Below, piece after piece: positions 8,259 through 19,096 of a DNA stretch of 64,000 nt. Position numbers and translations under genes: made by a program. Where the stretch lies: assembly GCF_016598575.1 (NCBI RefSeq), contig NZ_CP066801.1:2604001-2668000 (forward strand). Reading direction: 5' to 3'. Below the pieces are notes generated by a model. It made no database searches. It was not told the origin of the DNA and saw nothing but the letters and a program-made list of their open reading frames with translations. Source of the DNA: Streptomyces sp. HSG2. GTDB taxonomy: Bacteria; Actinomycetota; Actinomycetes; Streptomycetales; Streptomycetaceae. Every line of letters begins with the position of its first letter. Position 1 is the stretch's first letter.

Positions 8259-8471
8259 ATGCGAGAGTTCTTCGCGGGGCTGCCGTGGTGGGTGACGTGG
8301 ATCGCGGTGCCCCTTATCGCCCTGGTCGTGTTCGGCGGTCTGATCGTCAACGTGCTGGGGTTCGTTGTCGGTGTCCTGTTCAAGCTTCTGTTGTTCGTGG
8401 CGCTGGTCGGAGGGCTGGTCTACGTGGTTCGGAAGTTCACCGCGGGTTCCTCCTCGCGCGGGGACTGGTGA
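8259..8471 (+). CDS. DUF5326 family small membrane protein
   Basis: A 70-residue protein with a short amphipathic start (MREFFAGLPWWVTWIAVP), two closely spaced hydrophobic helices and a basic Ser-rich tail ending SSSRGDW. This matches the Streptomyces DUF5326 family as I know it; its function is unknown. The ATG at 8259 is preferred over an upstream in-frame start because the upstream extension is low-complexity and a GTGAGGACG site precedes this ATG. It lies between the cupin gene and ssgR, all on the plus strand. Confidence 0.8.
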   Translation: MREFFAGLPWWVTWIAVPLIALVVFGGLIVNVLGFVVGVLFKLLLFVALVGGLVYVVRKFTAGSSSRGDW

Positions 8472-8661
8472 GGGCCCCGGGGAAGGGGCGTGGTGACGCG
8501 GAGCGTCGGTTCCCTCGCGCGGGGGAAGTTTGGCGTACGGGTCGTGTTCATCCGGTGACAGGCGGTTAGAGTCCGAAGCTGCGGGACAAACCCGCGGGCG
8601 GTGTGCACACCCTCCTCCGTGTTCCCCGCACCGGCTGCCCCCTCGCGCTTCGGGAGCGACC

Positions 8662-9576
8662 TTGACCACGGCTCGACACGCATCCGTCCCCCGGCGTTCC
8701 CTGCCCGCGCGGCCTCGTTCGTCTCCCGAGGGGGGCGGCGAGCGGGCGGGCGCGGGCCCGCCCCTCCCCCAGGTGCCCCGAGTGCCCCGTGCGGTTCCGT
8801 CCCCCGCGGGGCCCCGAGGCGGGGGATCGGCGGGCACGCTCATCGGATCCGTGCAGCGGGCGATGAGGCTGCTGGAGCGGGTCGCCGAGCATCCGTGTGG
8901 AGCGCCCGCCAAACAATTGGCGCGCGAGACCGGCCTGGCCCTCCCCACCGCCTACCACCTGTTGCGCACGCTCGCTCACGAGGGCTATCTGCGGCGGGAC
9001 AAGGGGTTGTTCTTCCTGGGGGAGGCTGTCGAGCGGCTCACGAGCCGCGGGGCCCAGCAGAAACGTCGCGGCACGCTGGACGAGATACTCACGGACTGGC
9101 GTGACGCCGTCGGGGCGCCGGTGTACTACGCGCGCTACCGCGAGGGCGAGATCGAGGTCGTCCGTGTCGCGGACACCGTGGACCACCCGGCGGTCGCGGA
9201 GTGGGCCGCCTTCCGCGAGACCGGGCACGCGCACGCGCTCGGTCTGTGTCTGATGGCGCAGTTGGACGCCGAGAGTCGACAGGACCACCTCGCGCGCCAT
9301 CCGGTGCGGACGATCACTCGGTACACCGTGCGTGACGAGCGGCGGCTTCGTCGAAGACTGCACGCCGTGCGACGTGCGGGGGCGGCGGTCGAACACGAGG
9401 AGTACGCCCTCGGGACGGTCTGTGCGGCGCTTCCTCTCGTCGCCGGCGCCTCGGTGGCGGCGGTGGGCCTCTCCGTCCCCGCCCACGAATCCGACCGGTT
9501 GTTGCCCGCGGTGCTGCGGTTGCGGAGGGAGGCGCGGCGGCGCCTGGGGTCGCTGGCCCTCGTTCTCAGTATCTGA
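8662..9576 (+). CDS. ssgR: SsgR, IclR-type activator of ssgA
   Basis: An IclR-family regulator. The N-terminal winged helix-turn-helix covers LIGSVQRAMRLLERV, APAKQLARETGLALPTAYHLLRTL and EGYLRRDKGLFFLGEA. The C-terminal effector domain shows the typical GTVCAALPL and VAAVGLSVPAH stretches. In S. coelicolor the IclR gene directly upstream of ssgA (ssgR) is required for ssgA expression, and the order is the same here with only about 130 bases between the genes. I choose a TTG start at 8662, which has CGGGAGCGAC just upstream; the N-terminal 50 or so residues before the helix-turn-helix are Pro/Arg-rich and a later start near GTLIGSVQ is possible. Confidence 0.9.
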   Translation: MTTARHASVPRRSLPARPRSSPEGGGERAGAGPPLPQVPRVPRAVPSPAGPRGGGSAGTLIGSVQRAMRLLERVAEHPCGAPAKQLARETGLALPTAYHLLRTLAHEGYLRRDKGLFFLGEAVERLTSRGAQQKRRGTLDEILTDWRDAVGAPVYYARYREGEIEVVRVADTVDHPAVAEWAAFRETGHAHALGLCLMAQLDAESRQDHLARHPVRTITRYTVRDERRLRRRLHAVRRAGAAVEHEEYALGTVCAALPLVAGASVAAVGLSVPAHESDRLLPAVLRLRREARRRLGSLALVLSI

Positions 9577-9704
9577 AAACTTACTCCTTGTGATCTGGTG
9601 TGTACGTTCAGCAAGATGCCACCAGTGTCAGAGGTTTGATTCCCGGCCAGTCCACGGCGAAGACGGGGTAGGCGATGCACCAGTCCGTACAGGCAGAGGT
9701 CATG
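9577..9704 (+). promoter_or_regulatory. ssgR-ssgA intergenic region (presumed ssgA promoter)
   Basis: A 128-base stretch less GC-rich than its surroundings. It contains CTGGTG (9595-9600) and its reverse complement CACCAG (9619-9624), an inverted repeat with an 18-base spacer. In S. coelicolor, SsgR activates ssgA from this interval, so this is the expected SsgR target; no consensus was available to confirm it. Confidence 0.5.
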
Positions 9705-10112
9705 ATGAGTTTTCTCGTGTCCGAGGAACTCACCTTCCGTATCCCGGTGGAGCTGCGTTACGAGACGGGTGATCCCTACGCCGTCCGCCTCACGTTCCAC
9801 CTGCCCGGCGATGCGCCGGTGACCTGGGCCTTCGGCCGTGAGCTGCTCATCGACGGGGTGGGGCGGCCCAGTGGCGACGGTGACGTCCGGGTGGCGCCGG
9901 TCGAGCCGGAGCCCTTGGCGGAGGTGGTGATTCGTCTTCAGGTCGGTGGTGACCAGGCTGTCTTCCGCTCCTCCGCCGCACCTCTGGTCGCGTTCCTCGA
10001 CCGTACCGACAAGCTGGTGCCTCTGGGACAGGAGGGCGCGCTCGCGGATTTCGACGCTCACTTGGAGGAGGCCCTCGACCGCATCCTCGCGGAGGAGCAG
10101 AGCGCGGGCTGA
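9705..10112 (+). CDS. ssgA: SsgA, sporulation-specific cell division activator
   Basis: A 135-residue SsgA-like protein. The sequence (MSFLVSEELTFRIPVELRYE, then PGDAPVTWAFGRELLIDGVGRP and FLDRTDKLVPLGQEGALADFD) agrees nearly residue for residue with my memory of S. coelicolor SsgA, so this is the true SsgA rather than a paralogue SsgB-G. SsgA controls septum-site localisation and sporulation in aerial hyphae, acting with SsgB to place FtsZ. Start: the second of two adjacent ATGs, with AGAGG five bases upstream; an earlier ATG at 9675 would add 10 residues. ssgR lies immediately upstream, and a shared terminator separates it from the convergent YibE/F gene. Confidence 0.96.
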   Translation: MSFLVSEELTFRIPVELRYETGDPYAVRLTFHLPGDAPVTWAFGRELLIDGVGRPSGDGDVRVAPVEPEPLAEVVIRLQVGGDQAVFRSSAAPLVAFLDRTDKLVPLGQEGALADFDAHLEEALDRILAEEQSAG

Positions 10113-10115
10113 GCG

Positions 10116-10148
10116 TGCGGCGGGGGCGGAGTGGTTCGCCCCGCCGCA
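10116..10148. terminator. Bidirectional terminator between ssgA and the YibE/F gene
   Basis: TGCGGCGGGG (10116-10125) pairs perfectly with CCCCGCCGCA (10139-10148) around a 13-base loop, in a 45-base gap between two convergent genes. Confidence 0.75.
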
Positions 10149-10157
10149 GGGGGTGTC

Positions 10158-11738
10158 TCATCGCTTGCGGCGACGGCCCCGTCCGCCCCGAACGACCTTG
10201 CCTCCTCCGATCCTTCCTTCGGTGGTCCGGGCGCGGTCGGCCGACACGACGAGCGCCGCCAGGGCCGTGGTCACCGGTACCGAGGCCACCAGCCCGATCG
10301 ACCCGACAAGGGTCCGCACGATCTCCTCGGCCACCAGTTCACTGTTGGCGACGGTTCCCACGCTGCTCTGCGCGATGGAGAACAGCAGCAGGAGCGGGAG
10401 GGCCGCGCCCGCGTAGGCGAGAACGAGCGTGTTGACGACGGACGCGATGTGATCGCGGCCGATACGGATCCCCGCTCGGTACAACTGGCGCCAGCCCATG
10501 GTCGGGTTGGCGTCGTGCAGTTCCCAGACGGCCGAGGTCTGCGTGACCGTGACGTCGTCCAGGACGCCGAGGGATCCGATGATGATGCCGGCGAGGAGCA
10601 GGCCGCTCATGTCTATGGACGGATACAGACCGTGGATGAGCCCGGTGTTGTCGTCCGTGTCGCCGGTCAGCGCCGCCCAGCCGATGAAGAGCGACCCCAA
10701 CACCCCGATCAGCAGCAGCGAGACGAGGGTGCCCAGGACCGCCACCGAGGTGCGGGCGGAGAGCCCGTGGCACAGGTAGAGGGCGATCAACATGATCACG
10801 GCGGCGCCGACCACGGCCACGAGCAGCGGATTCGATCCCTGGAGAATCGCGGGCAGGATGAAGAAGTTCAGTACCAGGAAGCTGATGGCCAAGGAGAGCA
10901 GGGCCATCAGACCGCGGAGCCGTCCGACGACCACGACGGCCAAGGCGAAAATGCCCGCGAGCAGCGTCATCGGCAGCCGTCGGTCGATGTCGGTGACCGC
11001 GTACTGCAGGTCCTCGGGGGCGGACGGCTCGTAGGCGACGACGACCCGCTGCCCCTGGCTGAGTTGTCTGGGCTGGTCGGGTTGGACGATCTCGGTGAAG
11101 GTGCGCCCCGTGTCGCCGCCGGTGTCCACTCGGATCGTCGCTCTGTCGCAGACGCCCTTGTCGCGCTCCACGGCCGCCGACCCGGAAGCGGTGGAGGTGT
11201 CGCCGGTGGGAGGAACCCCGGAGGAGGCGAGGTCCGCGCACGCCACTTCGACGACTTCGACGACCGTGGCCCGCTGGGTCTGTCGGTCGAAGCCGACTCC
11301 GGTGCGTTCGTGGGGCGGGGCACCTCCCGGCCAGAGCACGAGCAGTCCGGCCGCCGCGGCCGCCGCGAAGGGGATGAGTACCGCGGCGATGACCCTGCGC
11401 AGGTGACGCGAGACGGGCGTGGCGGGGCCGTGCGCATGGCTGTGTCCATGCCCTCCGTGACCGTGCCCCTCGTGCGTCCTCTGCCGACCGTGCCCCGCTT
11501 CCCGCCCGGGGGCGCGACGCGACTCGTGGTCCCGGGGAAGGCCGTCGGTGCCCAGCCCCCGGCCGATCGCGGTTTCCGGGCCCGGCGGCGACGGGGGACG
11601 CGCACCCCCGTCGAGGAGCGGTCCGTCGGAAGCGTGGCCGTCGACCGTTCCCCGGACGTCCCGTGGAGCGTCGGTGTCGGGCCCCGGCCCGCGGCTGCCT
11701 TCGGGCGGGGGCTGGGGTGAAGGCTGCGTCGTGGTCAC
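10158..11738 (-). CDS. YibE/F family membrane protein
   Basis: A 526-residue polytopic membrane protein of the YibE/YibF family. An N-terminal hydrophobic helix (VIAAVLIPFAAAAAAGLLVLW, about residues 114-134) is followed by an extracytoplasmic domain and about seven further transmembrane helices. The conserved G-D-x-D-D-N-T-G-L-I-H-G stretch and the GSLGVLDDVTVTQ motif are both present. Function is unsettled; transport has been suggested for the family. The first 110 residues are Pro/Gly-rich and include a His cluster (HEGHGHGGHGHSHAHG) that could bind metal. GTG start at 11738 with other in-frame starts possible inside the disordered tail. It reads divergently from thiC, and the thiC riboswitch begins about 80 bases from its start. 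Confidence 0.85.
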   Translation of the reverse strand: MTTTQPSPQPPPEGSRGPGPDTDAPRDVRGTVDGHASDGPLLDGGARPPSPPGPETAIGRGLGTDGLPRDHESRRAPGREAGHGRQRTHEGHGHGGHGHSHAHGPATPVSRHLRRVIAAVLIPFAAAAAAGLLVLWPGGAPPHERTGVGFDRQTQRATVVEVVEVACADLASSGVPPTGDTSTASGSAAVERDKGVCDRATIRVDTGGDTGRTFTEIVQPDQPRQLSQGQRVVVAYEPSAPEDLQYAVTDIDRRLPMTLLAGIFALAVVVVGRLRGLMALLSLAISFLVLNFFILPAILQGSNPLLVAVVGAAVIMLIALYLCHGLSARTSVAVLGTLVSLLLIGVLGSLFIGWAALTGDTDDNTGLIHGLYPSIDMSGLLLAGIIIGSLGVLDDVTVTQTSAVWELHDANPTMGWRQLYRAGIRIGRDHIASVVNTLVLAYAGAALPLLLLFSIAQSSVGTVANSELVAEEIVRTLVGSIGLVASVPVTTALAALVVSADRARTTEGRIGGGKVVRGGRGRRRKR

Positions 11739-11814
11739 AGGCCGATCATCGCAAGAAGCTCGGGGGCCCTCTGTTCACCGCGCCCGGATTGGCGCTAGCG
11801 TATGGACCGCTTTG

Positions 11815-13817
<2,003 letters not shown>

Positions 13818-13822
13818 GGAGG

Positions 13823-13841
13823 ACGCGGGTCTCTCCCGCGC
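13823..13841 (+). terminator. Hairpin after thiC
   Basis: CGCGGG-TCTCT-CCCGCG at 13824-13840, six base pairs, starting 7 bases after the thiC stop; the next gene is convergent. Confidence 0.5.
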
Positions 13842-13880
13842 GTCGGGGACGCCCTTGCCCCGCCGCGCGGGCGAGGTCGA

Positions 13881-14711
13881 TCACTCCGGGGGGTGGTCGG
13901 GACCGCCGAAGTCCGGACTGGAGTAGTCCGGACTGGAGTAGCGCGGGCGGTAGGCCGGGGAGGTGCCGTCGCCCGGCGTGCTGAAACCCGGGCGATGGTA
14001 GCCCAGGTGGGGGACGCGCCCCCGAGGGGGCGGGGATGTCGGGGCGCGTGCTTCCGAGGCCGGGGCTTCCCGGGCATCCCGGAGGAAGGGGATGATGCCG
14101 CGTTCCAACAGGGCCTCGCGCCAGGCGTCACGTGCCGAGGCCAGGCGGGTGTCGAGTTCGACGTAGCGGCGGGCCTCGGCGGACGGCCGGTTGCGCAGCG
14201 CCGTGAGCAGCAGCCCGGCGGAGGCCGCCAGGATGGCCACCGCGGTCGACGACGTGAACACCCAGCCTGCGGTGATCATGGCATTCGCGAACGTCCGGTC
14301 GGGGTCGAGCAGGCGCAGCAGGTAGCCGAGCGACAGGAAGATCACGGCGGCGGTTCCCGCCAGGACGGGTGCCAGCACGGCCAGCACGGCGGCGACCCCG
14401 GCACCGGCGCCCCCCGGCACGGAGGACGCCGATCCGTCGGATCCGGAGGGTTCGGCGACGCCGCTCGCGGAGGCCGCCGAGGGGCGACGGACTTCGTCGC
14501 GGACCTCGACATAGTGTCGGTACTCTCCGGCCGCCGCCGCGGATATCAGCGCCTCGGCGGCCAGGGCCATACCGCGAAGCCGCTCGGCGTCGAGTCCCCG
14601 TCCCTCGGCGACGGGTCCCGGGTGGAATGGCGCCGAGCGCAAGGCCTCGTCCAGGATGCGCTCGTATTCCTGCCGGTCCTCGCGCGGCAACTGCCGCGGA
14701 ACGCTGTTCAT
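13881..14711 (-). CDS. Hypothetical membrane protein with two transmembrane helices
   Basis: Not recognised. From the ATG at 14711 (MNSVPRQLPRED) it has 276 residues: an acidic helical N-terminal part, a Gly/Ala/Ser linker, two hydrophobic helices (VLAVLAPVLAGTAAVIFLSLGYLL and ITAGWVFTSSTAVAILAASAGLLL) and a helical segment. The C-terminal tail is Pro/Ser/Tyr-rich and ends in a short tandem repeat (YSSPDYSSPDFGGPD). The in-frame ORF continues upstream, but those 50 residues are low-complexity; GGGGG precedes the ATG pair at 14717/14711. It converges on thiC. Confidence 0.7.
   Translation of the reverse strand: MNSVPRQLPREDRQEYERILDEALRSAPFHPGPVAEGRGLDAERLRGMALAAEALISAAAAGEYRHYVEVRDEVRRPSAASASGVAEPSGSDGSASSVPGGAGAGVAAVLAVLAPVLAGTAAVIFLSLGYLLRLLDPDRTFANAMITAGWVFTSSTAVAILAASAGLLLTALRNRPSAEARRYVELDTRLASARDAWREALLERGIIPFLRDAREAPASEARAPTSPPPRGRVPHLGYHRPGFSTPGDGTSPAYRPRYSSPDYSSPDFGGPDHPPE
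13911..13940. repeat. Two exact copies of a 15-bp repeat (GTCCGGACTGGAGTA)
   Basis: Copies at 13911-13925 and 13926-13940 encode the Y-S-S-P-D repeat at the C-terminus of the membrane protein. Being a multiple of three, it can expand or contract in frame. Confidence 0.9.
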
Positions 14712-14921
14712 GTGCATCCCCCGATGCCTCCGGCGGGCCTGGGGCTCGCGTGTCGACGAGCCGTCGGGCAGAAACGGAGGGGAGCCTGCTACGGACAGCC
14801 AGATAGTAGGGCCGTGAGGGTGTGCGGAGACAGGGGCTTTCCGAAAATCGACTCTCGGCACCCGCGGCTCGGGACTCCTCGCCCGTCGGATCGGGGCGCC
14901 GGCGCGTGGTCCGGAGCGCGG

Positions 14922-15995
14922 TCAGTCGGTCAGGGGAAGGCGCTCGACCAAGAGCCTGCCGTCCATGGTCACCCCGCCGTCCATGGCGATGGCGAGTCCG
15001 TCGGCGTAGACGTGCGGCCCCTTGACGACCGGCCGACGCTCCGCGTCGTCCCTCTCCGAGCCGGCCTCGCCCAGCAGGTACGGGATGGGGCTGTGGCCGT
15101 GAACGACGCGGGTACCGCCGTACGTATCGAGCAGTGAGCGCACCGCGTCGGCACCGCCCTCGTCCCGGAAGGAGAACCGTTTGGTGAATTTGCGGAACAG
15201 ATCCCACGCCTCGTCGGCGTCGTTGTGGGTGAGGGCCTCTCGGACGGTGTCGTTGACCTCCTCGATGGAGCGCCCGTACTCGAGATACGCGGTCGTGTCG
15301 GAGTGGACCAGGAGGTGGCCGTCGACCTCTTCGAGGGCGTCCAGTCGGGACATCCACTGCAGATGGTGGTCCTGCAGGCGGTCCATGTCCGTCTTCTGGC
15401 CGCCGTTGAGCAGCCAGGCGGCCTGGAAGGTGGCGGTGCCGGCGCCGGAGTCGACCGGTGTGTCGCCGAACCTCCTGGCGCCGAGCAGCAGCAGTTCGTG
15501 GTTGCCCATCAGGGCCTTGCAGTACCCTCCGGCCGCCGCCGCCTCGGCGGAGAGCCTCATCACCAGCTCGATGACGCCGATCCCGTCCGGACCCCGGTCG
15601 GTGAAGTCGCCGAGGAACCACAGGCGGCTGGTCCCCGCGCACCACCGCCCCTCGTCGTCGAGGAGTTCCTTCTCGCGCAACGCGGCGACGAGCTCGTCGT
15701 AGTACCCGTGGACGTCGCCGACCACGTACAACGGGCCTGGGCCCGAGGAATCCTCCTCGGCCGAGGCGTCGGGATCCGTGTCCTGCGGGAGGGAGGCCTC
15801 GGCAGCCACGACGGGCAGGTCACGGAGGGTGGGCGTGTACCCGTCGGGCGTGTCCCCCTCGTGTGAGGTCGTGTCGCCTGCGGGCGGAGCGGCCTCGCCG
15901 AGCGGCCCGGCCTCGTGGACGTACGCGGGCACCCGGAAGTCGCGCACCGTCGCCGTACGCTCCACCTCGGGTCCCCGACCGGCCCCCTGAGTCAT
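14922..15995 (-). CDS. Metallophosphoesterase (Ser/Thr phosphatase-like)
   Basis: A calcineurin-like phosphoesterase with a two-metal centre. The signature blocks appear in order: GDVHG (near 95), GDFTDRGPDG (near 130), GNHE (near 165), an H-S-D-T stretch and GTRVVHGHSP (near 300). It is therefore predicted to be catalytically intact. The first 85 or so residues are acidic and disordered. I use the ATG at 15995 (MTQGAGRG) because GGAGGGG lies just upstream; an ATG five codons earlier is also possible. It may act on phosphoproteins or small phosphoesters; the sequence does not say which. It stands alone on the minus strand. Confidence 0.88.
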   Translation of the reverse strand: MTQGAGRGPEVERTATVRDFRVPAYVHEAGPLGEAAPPAGDTTSHEGDTPDGYTPTLRDLPVVAAEASLPQDTDPDASAEEDSSGPGPLYVVGDVHGYYDELVAALREKELLDDEGRWCAGTSRLWFLGDFTDRGPDGIGVIELVMRLSAEAAAAGGYCKALMGNHELLLLGARRFGDTPVDSGAGTATFQAAWLLNGGQKTDMDRLQDHHLQWMSRLDALEEVDGHLLVHSDTTAYLEYGRSIEEVNDTVREALTHNDADEAWDLFRKFTKRFSFRDEGGADAVRSLLDTYGGTRVVHGHSPIPYLLGEAGSERDDAERRPVVKGPHVYADGLAIAMDGGVTMDGRLLVERLPLTD

Positions 15996-16410
15996 CGACC
16001 CCTCCACCATCGCGCCGCTGCCGCACTCTTCGGACTGCCCGGTCGTGGCCGTCCGCGGTGCCGTGGGCCCATCATAGGAACGCGGGTGGCGCTATGTGAC
16101 GACCGCGGGGCGGTGAATCGGAACTGGACTCTCCCACCTCGCGGCTTTCGCCTGCTTTGGGCGCGCTCTTCGGCCTCGTCGGCCTCGTATCCCGCCATCC
16201 GGGGCGTGCTCCCTCCGTCGGCTGTGTCCAGCCATCCCGTCGGCGGCGCGCCCGCGATGCCGCACGCCGCCACCCTCGGCCTCCCCTCGCCCGCCTCCGC
16301 GTGCCCGGGCGGCGTCCACCGGCGCCGGTGAAGGCAGCGGGAGGCCCCCCTCCCGCTCGTGTGGAGCGGCTCCGGGCCTCCCGTCGCCGCGCGGTGGGTC
16401 CCTCGCCCCG
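15996..16410. other. 415-bp gap between the LacI gene and the metallophosphoesterase
   Basis: No convincing gene. Short frames here are Arg/Pro-rich and look like GC-rich noise. The only clear structure is the LacI-gene terminator at 16336-16357; the rest presumably contains the metallophosphoesterase promoter, which I could not pin down. Confidence 0.6.
16336..16357 (-). terminator. Terminator after the LacI-family gene
   Basis: AGCGGGAGG-CCCC-CCTCCCGCT, a perfect 9-bp stem with a 4-base loop, 54 bases beyond the LacI-gene stop on the minus strand. Confidence 0.75.
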
Positions 16411-17499
16411 TCAGCGGCTGTCCGGCGAGCGCGGCGGACGGACCGTGGTACGGGGCGGCCGACGTCGGGAGGAGGTCCGCACGATGAGCTCGGTCGGTAT
16501 CACCTGCTCCACCGGGCGCTCGGAGGTGTGACCCTCGATGGCGTCGATCAGGAGCTGTACCACCGCCGTGCCGATTCTGCGCGGTTTGAGCGACAGCGTG
16601 GTGACGGGTGGCTCGGTGCCCGCGTAGTGCGCCGACTCGCTGCAGCACACCAGCAGCAGGTCCTCCGGCACACGCAGGCCGTAGCGTCGTGCCGCGGCCA
16701 GCAGGTCGGTGCCGTTCGGGTCGAAGAGGCCGTAGACCGCGTCGGGCCTGTCGGGACGGGCGAGGAGCCGGTCGGCGGCCATGGCCCCGGCGCCGGGGTC
16801 GTGCGCCTGGTAGGCCTCGTACACCGGGTCCTGGCCGACCCGCTCGCACCACCGCAGGTACGCCGTGGTCGACAGGTGTGTGTAGGTGTCCGTGGAGGTG
16901 CCGGTGAGCAGGCCGATGCGGCGGGCACCGGCGTCCGCGAGGTGGTCGAGGATGCCGAGGACCGCCGCCTCGTGGTCGTTGTCCACCCAGGCGGTGACCG
17001 GGAGGGTGCCGGCCGGACGGCCGTCGGACACCACGGGCAGCCCCTGCCGGATCAGTTCGCCGACCACCGGGTCCTGGTCCGAGGGGTCGATGACGACCGT
17101 GCCGTCCAACGCGACGTTGGACCAGACGTCGTGGCGGGAGGTGGCCGGGAGGATGACCAAGGCGTATCCGCGGGCCAGAGCGGCCGAGGTCGCGGCTCTG
17201 GCCATGTCCGCGAAGTAGGCGAACTCGGTGAAGGTGAAGGGCTCCTCGCCGTAGGTGGTGACGGTCAGTCCGATGAGCCCGGACTTCCCCGTGCGGAGAG
17301 TGCGCGCCGCTGCCGAGGGGCGATAGCCCAGTCGGTCGGCCACCTCGCGCACGTGACGACGCGTGGCATCGGGTAGTCGTCCCTTGCCGTTGAGGGCGTC
17401 GGAGACGGTCGTGATGGAGACGCCGGCGGCGGCGGCCACGTCCCTGATGCCCGCCCGGCTCGGCCGACTGCTCCGACGTGAGGTTTCCGCGCGGCTCAC
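16411..17499 (-). CDS. LacI-family transcriptional regulator
   Basis: A DNA-binding repressor of the LacI/GalR family, normally released by a sugar or related ligand. The N-terminal helix-turn-helix reads IRDVAAAAGVSITTVSDALNGKG, with the hinge helix RLGYRPSAAARTLRTGKS. The periplasmic-binding-like ligand domain follows to the end. I prefer the GTG at 17499 (VSRAETSRR), which has AGGGAAG seven bases upstream; an ATG at 17523 adds eight residues but lacks a visible ribosome site. An 18-bp palindrome upstream is the likely autoregulatory operator. No transporter or sugar enzyme lies beside it; the divergent neighbour is an aminotransferase, so the ligand is unclear. Confidence 0.93.
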   Translation of the reverse strand: MSRAETSRRSSRPSRAGIRDVAAAAGVSITTVSDALNGKGRLPDATRRHVREVADRLGYRPSAAARTLRTGKSGLIGLTVTTYGEEPFTFTEFAYFADMARAATSAALARGYALVILPATSRHDVWSNVALDGTVVIDPSDQDPVVGELIRQGLPVVSDGRPAGTLPVTAWVDNDHEAAVLGILDHLADAGARRIGLLTGTSTDTYTHLSTTAYLRWCERVGQDPVYEAYQAHDPGAGAMAADRLLARPDRPDAVYGLFDPNGTDLLAAARRYGLRVPEDLLLVCCSESAHYAGTEPPVTTLSLKPRRIGTAVVQLLIDAIEGHTSERPVEQVIPTELIVRTSSRRRPPRTTVRPPRSPDSR

Positions 17500-17958
17500 C
17501 TGATGCTTCCCTGCTGGTGTCATGGCGAGCCGATAGTAGGGCTCATACGAGGGGGTGGAGCGAGCGCATATGCGCTCGATGGCAGGTACGTTTCTGCATG
17601 GTCAATAGTAGACAACTCCCTTGCGATGTAGCGTCATTGCTCGTCCAATCCCTCATCTCGGCCGCGCGGGTGAGCGACGGTCGCGACGGTCGCGGGCCTC
17701 GCCGCAGGTGCTCAACTCACCTTCACGGGTGATGCGCGCCAGGGCGCGAGCCACGGCGCGTGGCGGTTCCTGCCGTGCGCCCCCTGTGCGAGGGCGCGGG
17801 GTTCCGTACGGGAATCGGCCGCCCGCCGACCGGTCTCGTCCGGACCTCCGCCTTCGATACGCGGAGCGATCAGGCCCCGCTCACCTGTACGCGTGGGCGC
17901 CGAACCCTCATAGGGTGAGGAGTGCGGGATACCGGCGGTGATCACGAGGAGGACTGCG
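17500..17958. promoter_or_regulatory. Divergent promoter region between the LacI gene and hisC-like gene
   Basis: About 460 bases without a gene. Near the LacI end is the palindromic operator (17561-17578). Near the aminotransferase end, bases 17904-17920 hold overlapping small inverted repeats (ACCCT-CAT-AGGGT and CCTCA-TAGGG-TGAGG) with a -10-like CATAGGGT. Between them nothing stands out. Confidence 0.6.
17561..17578. promoter_or_regulatory. 18-bp palindromic operator CGAGCGCATATGCGCTCG
   Basis: A perfect palindrome 38 bases upstream of the ATG (17523) and 62 upstream of the preferred GTG of the LacI-family gene. Size, symmetry and position fit a LacI-type operator, although its centre is TA-rich (CATATG) rather than the commoner central CG. 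Confidence 0.65.
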
Positions 17959-19038
17959 GTGAGCGAGACGAGCCCCAAGTTGCGCGCCGAACTGGAGGAC
18001 ATCCCCACGTACCGGCCGGGCAGGGCCGCGGCGTCCGGGGGACGTGTCGCCTACAAACTCTCCTCCAACGAGAACCCCTATCCGCCGTTGCCCGGGGTGC
18101 TGGAATCGGTGGTGGCCGCCGCGGCCTCCTTCAACCGCTACCCGGACATGGCCTGCGCCGGTCTGATGGACGAACTGTCCGAGCGGTTCGGCGTCCCGCT
18201 CGCGCATCTCGCCACGGGCACCGGATCCGTGGGCGTCGCCCAGCAACTGCTCCAGGCCACCTCGGGGCCGGGCGACGAGGTGATCTACGCCTGGCGGTCC
18301 TTCGAGGCCTACCCGATCATCACTCGGATCAGCGGCGCGACGGCCGTGCCCGTCCCGCTGACCGTCGGTGAGGAACACGACCTGGACGCGATGGCGGACG
18401 CCGTGACCGCGCGAACCCGCCTGATCTTCGTCTGCAATCCCAACAACCCGACCGGTACCGCCGTGCGGCGGGACGCCCTGGAGCGCTTCCTGGACCGGGT
18501 GCCGGCGGATGTCCTGGTCGTGCTCGACGAGGCCTACCGCGAGTTCGTTCGCGACCGCGAGGTCCCGGACGGCGTCGAGGTGTACAGGAGCCGCCCCAAC
18601 GTCTGCGTCCTGCGCACCTTCTCCAAGGCCTACGGCCTGGCGGGTCTGCGGGTCGGGTTCGCCGTCGCGCACGAGCCGGTGGCGGCGGCCCTGCGCAAGA
18701 CGGCGGTCCCGTTCGGCGTCAGCGCTCCCGCGCAGGCGGCGGCCATCGCCTCGCTGCGGGCGGAGGACGAACTGCTGGGGCGGGTCGGCAACCTCGTCGG
18801 CGAACGTACCCGGGTGGTCGACGAGCTGCGGTCCCAGGGCTGGACGGTCCCCGGGACCCACGCCAACTTCGTGTGGCTGCGGCTGGGCGAGCGCACCGCG
18901 GCCTTCGCCGACGCGTGCGAACAGGCCGGAGTGGTCGTCCGCCCGTTCCCCGGGGAAGGCGTCCGCATCACGATCGGCGAGAACGAGGCCAACGACATCC
19001 TGTTGAAGACGGCGGAGCAGTTCCACCGAATTCTCTGA
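17959..19038 (+). CDS. hisC: HisC-type aminotransferase (histidinol-phosphate / aromatic)
   Basis: Fold-type I PLP aminotransferase of the histidinol-phosphate aminotransferase group, 359 residues. Key motifs: [11 protein letters not shown] near the N-terminus, NPNNPTG near 161-167, LDEAYREF with the pyridine-N Asp near 190 and the Schiff-base Lys in [15 protein letters not shown] near 223. The C-terminal Arg for substrate carboxylate is likely in GVRITIG. It is outside a his operon, so it may act on aromatic amino acids (PatA-like) or be a second HisC; sequence alone does not decide. GTG start at 17959 with GAGGAGGA upstream. A terminator separates it from cydA. Confidence 0.88.
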   Translation: MSETSPKLRAELEDIPTYRPGRAAASGGRVAYKLSSNENPYPPLPGVLESVVAAAASFNRYPDMACAGLMDELSERFGVPLAHLATGTGSVGVAQQLLQATSGPGDEVIYAWRSFEAYPIITRISGATAVPVPLTVGEEHDLDAMADAVTARTRLIFVCNPNNPTGTAVRRDALERFLDRVPADVLVVLDEAYREFVRDREVPDGVEVYRSRPNVCVLRTFSKAYGLAGLRVGFAVAHEPVAAALRKTAVPFGVSAPAQAAAIASLRAEDELLGRVGNLVGERTRVVDELRSQGWTVPGTHANFVWLRLGERTAAFADACEQAGVVVRPFPGEGVRITIGENEANDILLKTAEQFHRIL

Positions 19039-19096
19039 ATCGGCGCGCGGGTCCCCGGGCGGTTTCGCCGCCCCGGGGCCCCGGCGCCTCACCCGA

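Noticed and set aside
9633..9656. tRNA T-arm-like GGTTTGATTCCCGG between ssgR and ssgA
   Set aside because: The flanking bases do not pair as a T-stem and no other cloverleaf parts are present.
10131..11720. 529-residue plus-strand frame opposite the YibE/F gene
   Set aside because: Antisense shadow; the minus-strand frame has clear transmembrane helices and family motifs.
16979..16987. DnaA-box-like TTGTCCACC in the LacI-family gene
   Set aside because: Single imperfect box in coding sequence for a conserved Asp-Asn-Asp-His segment.
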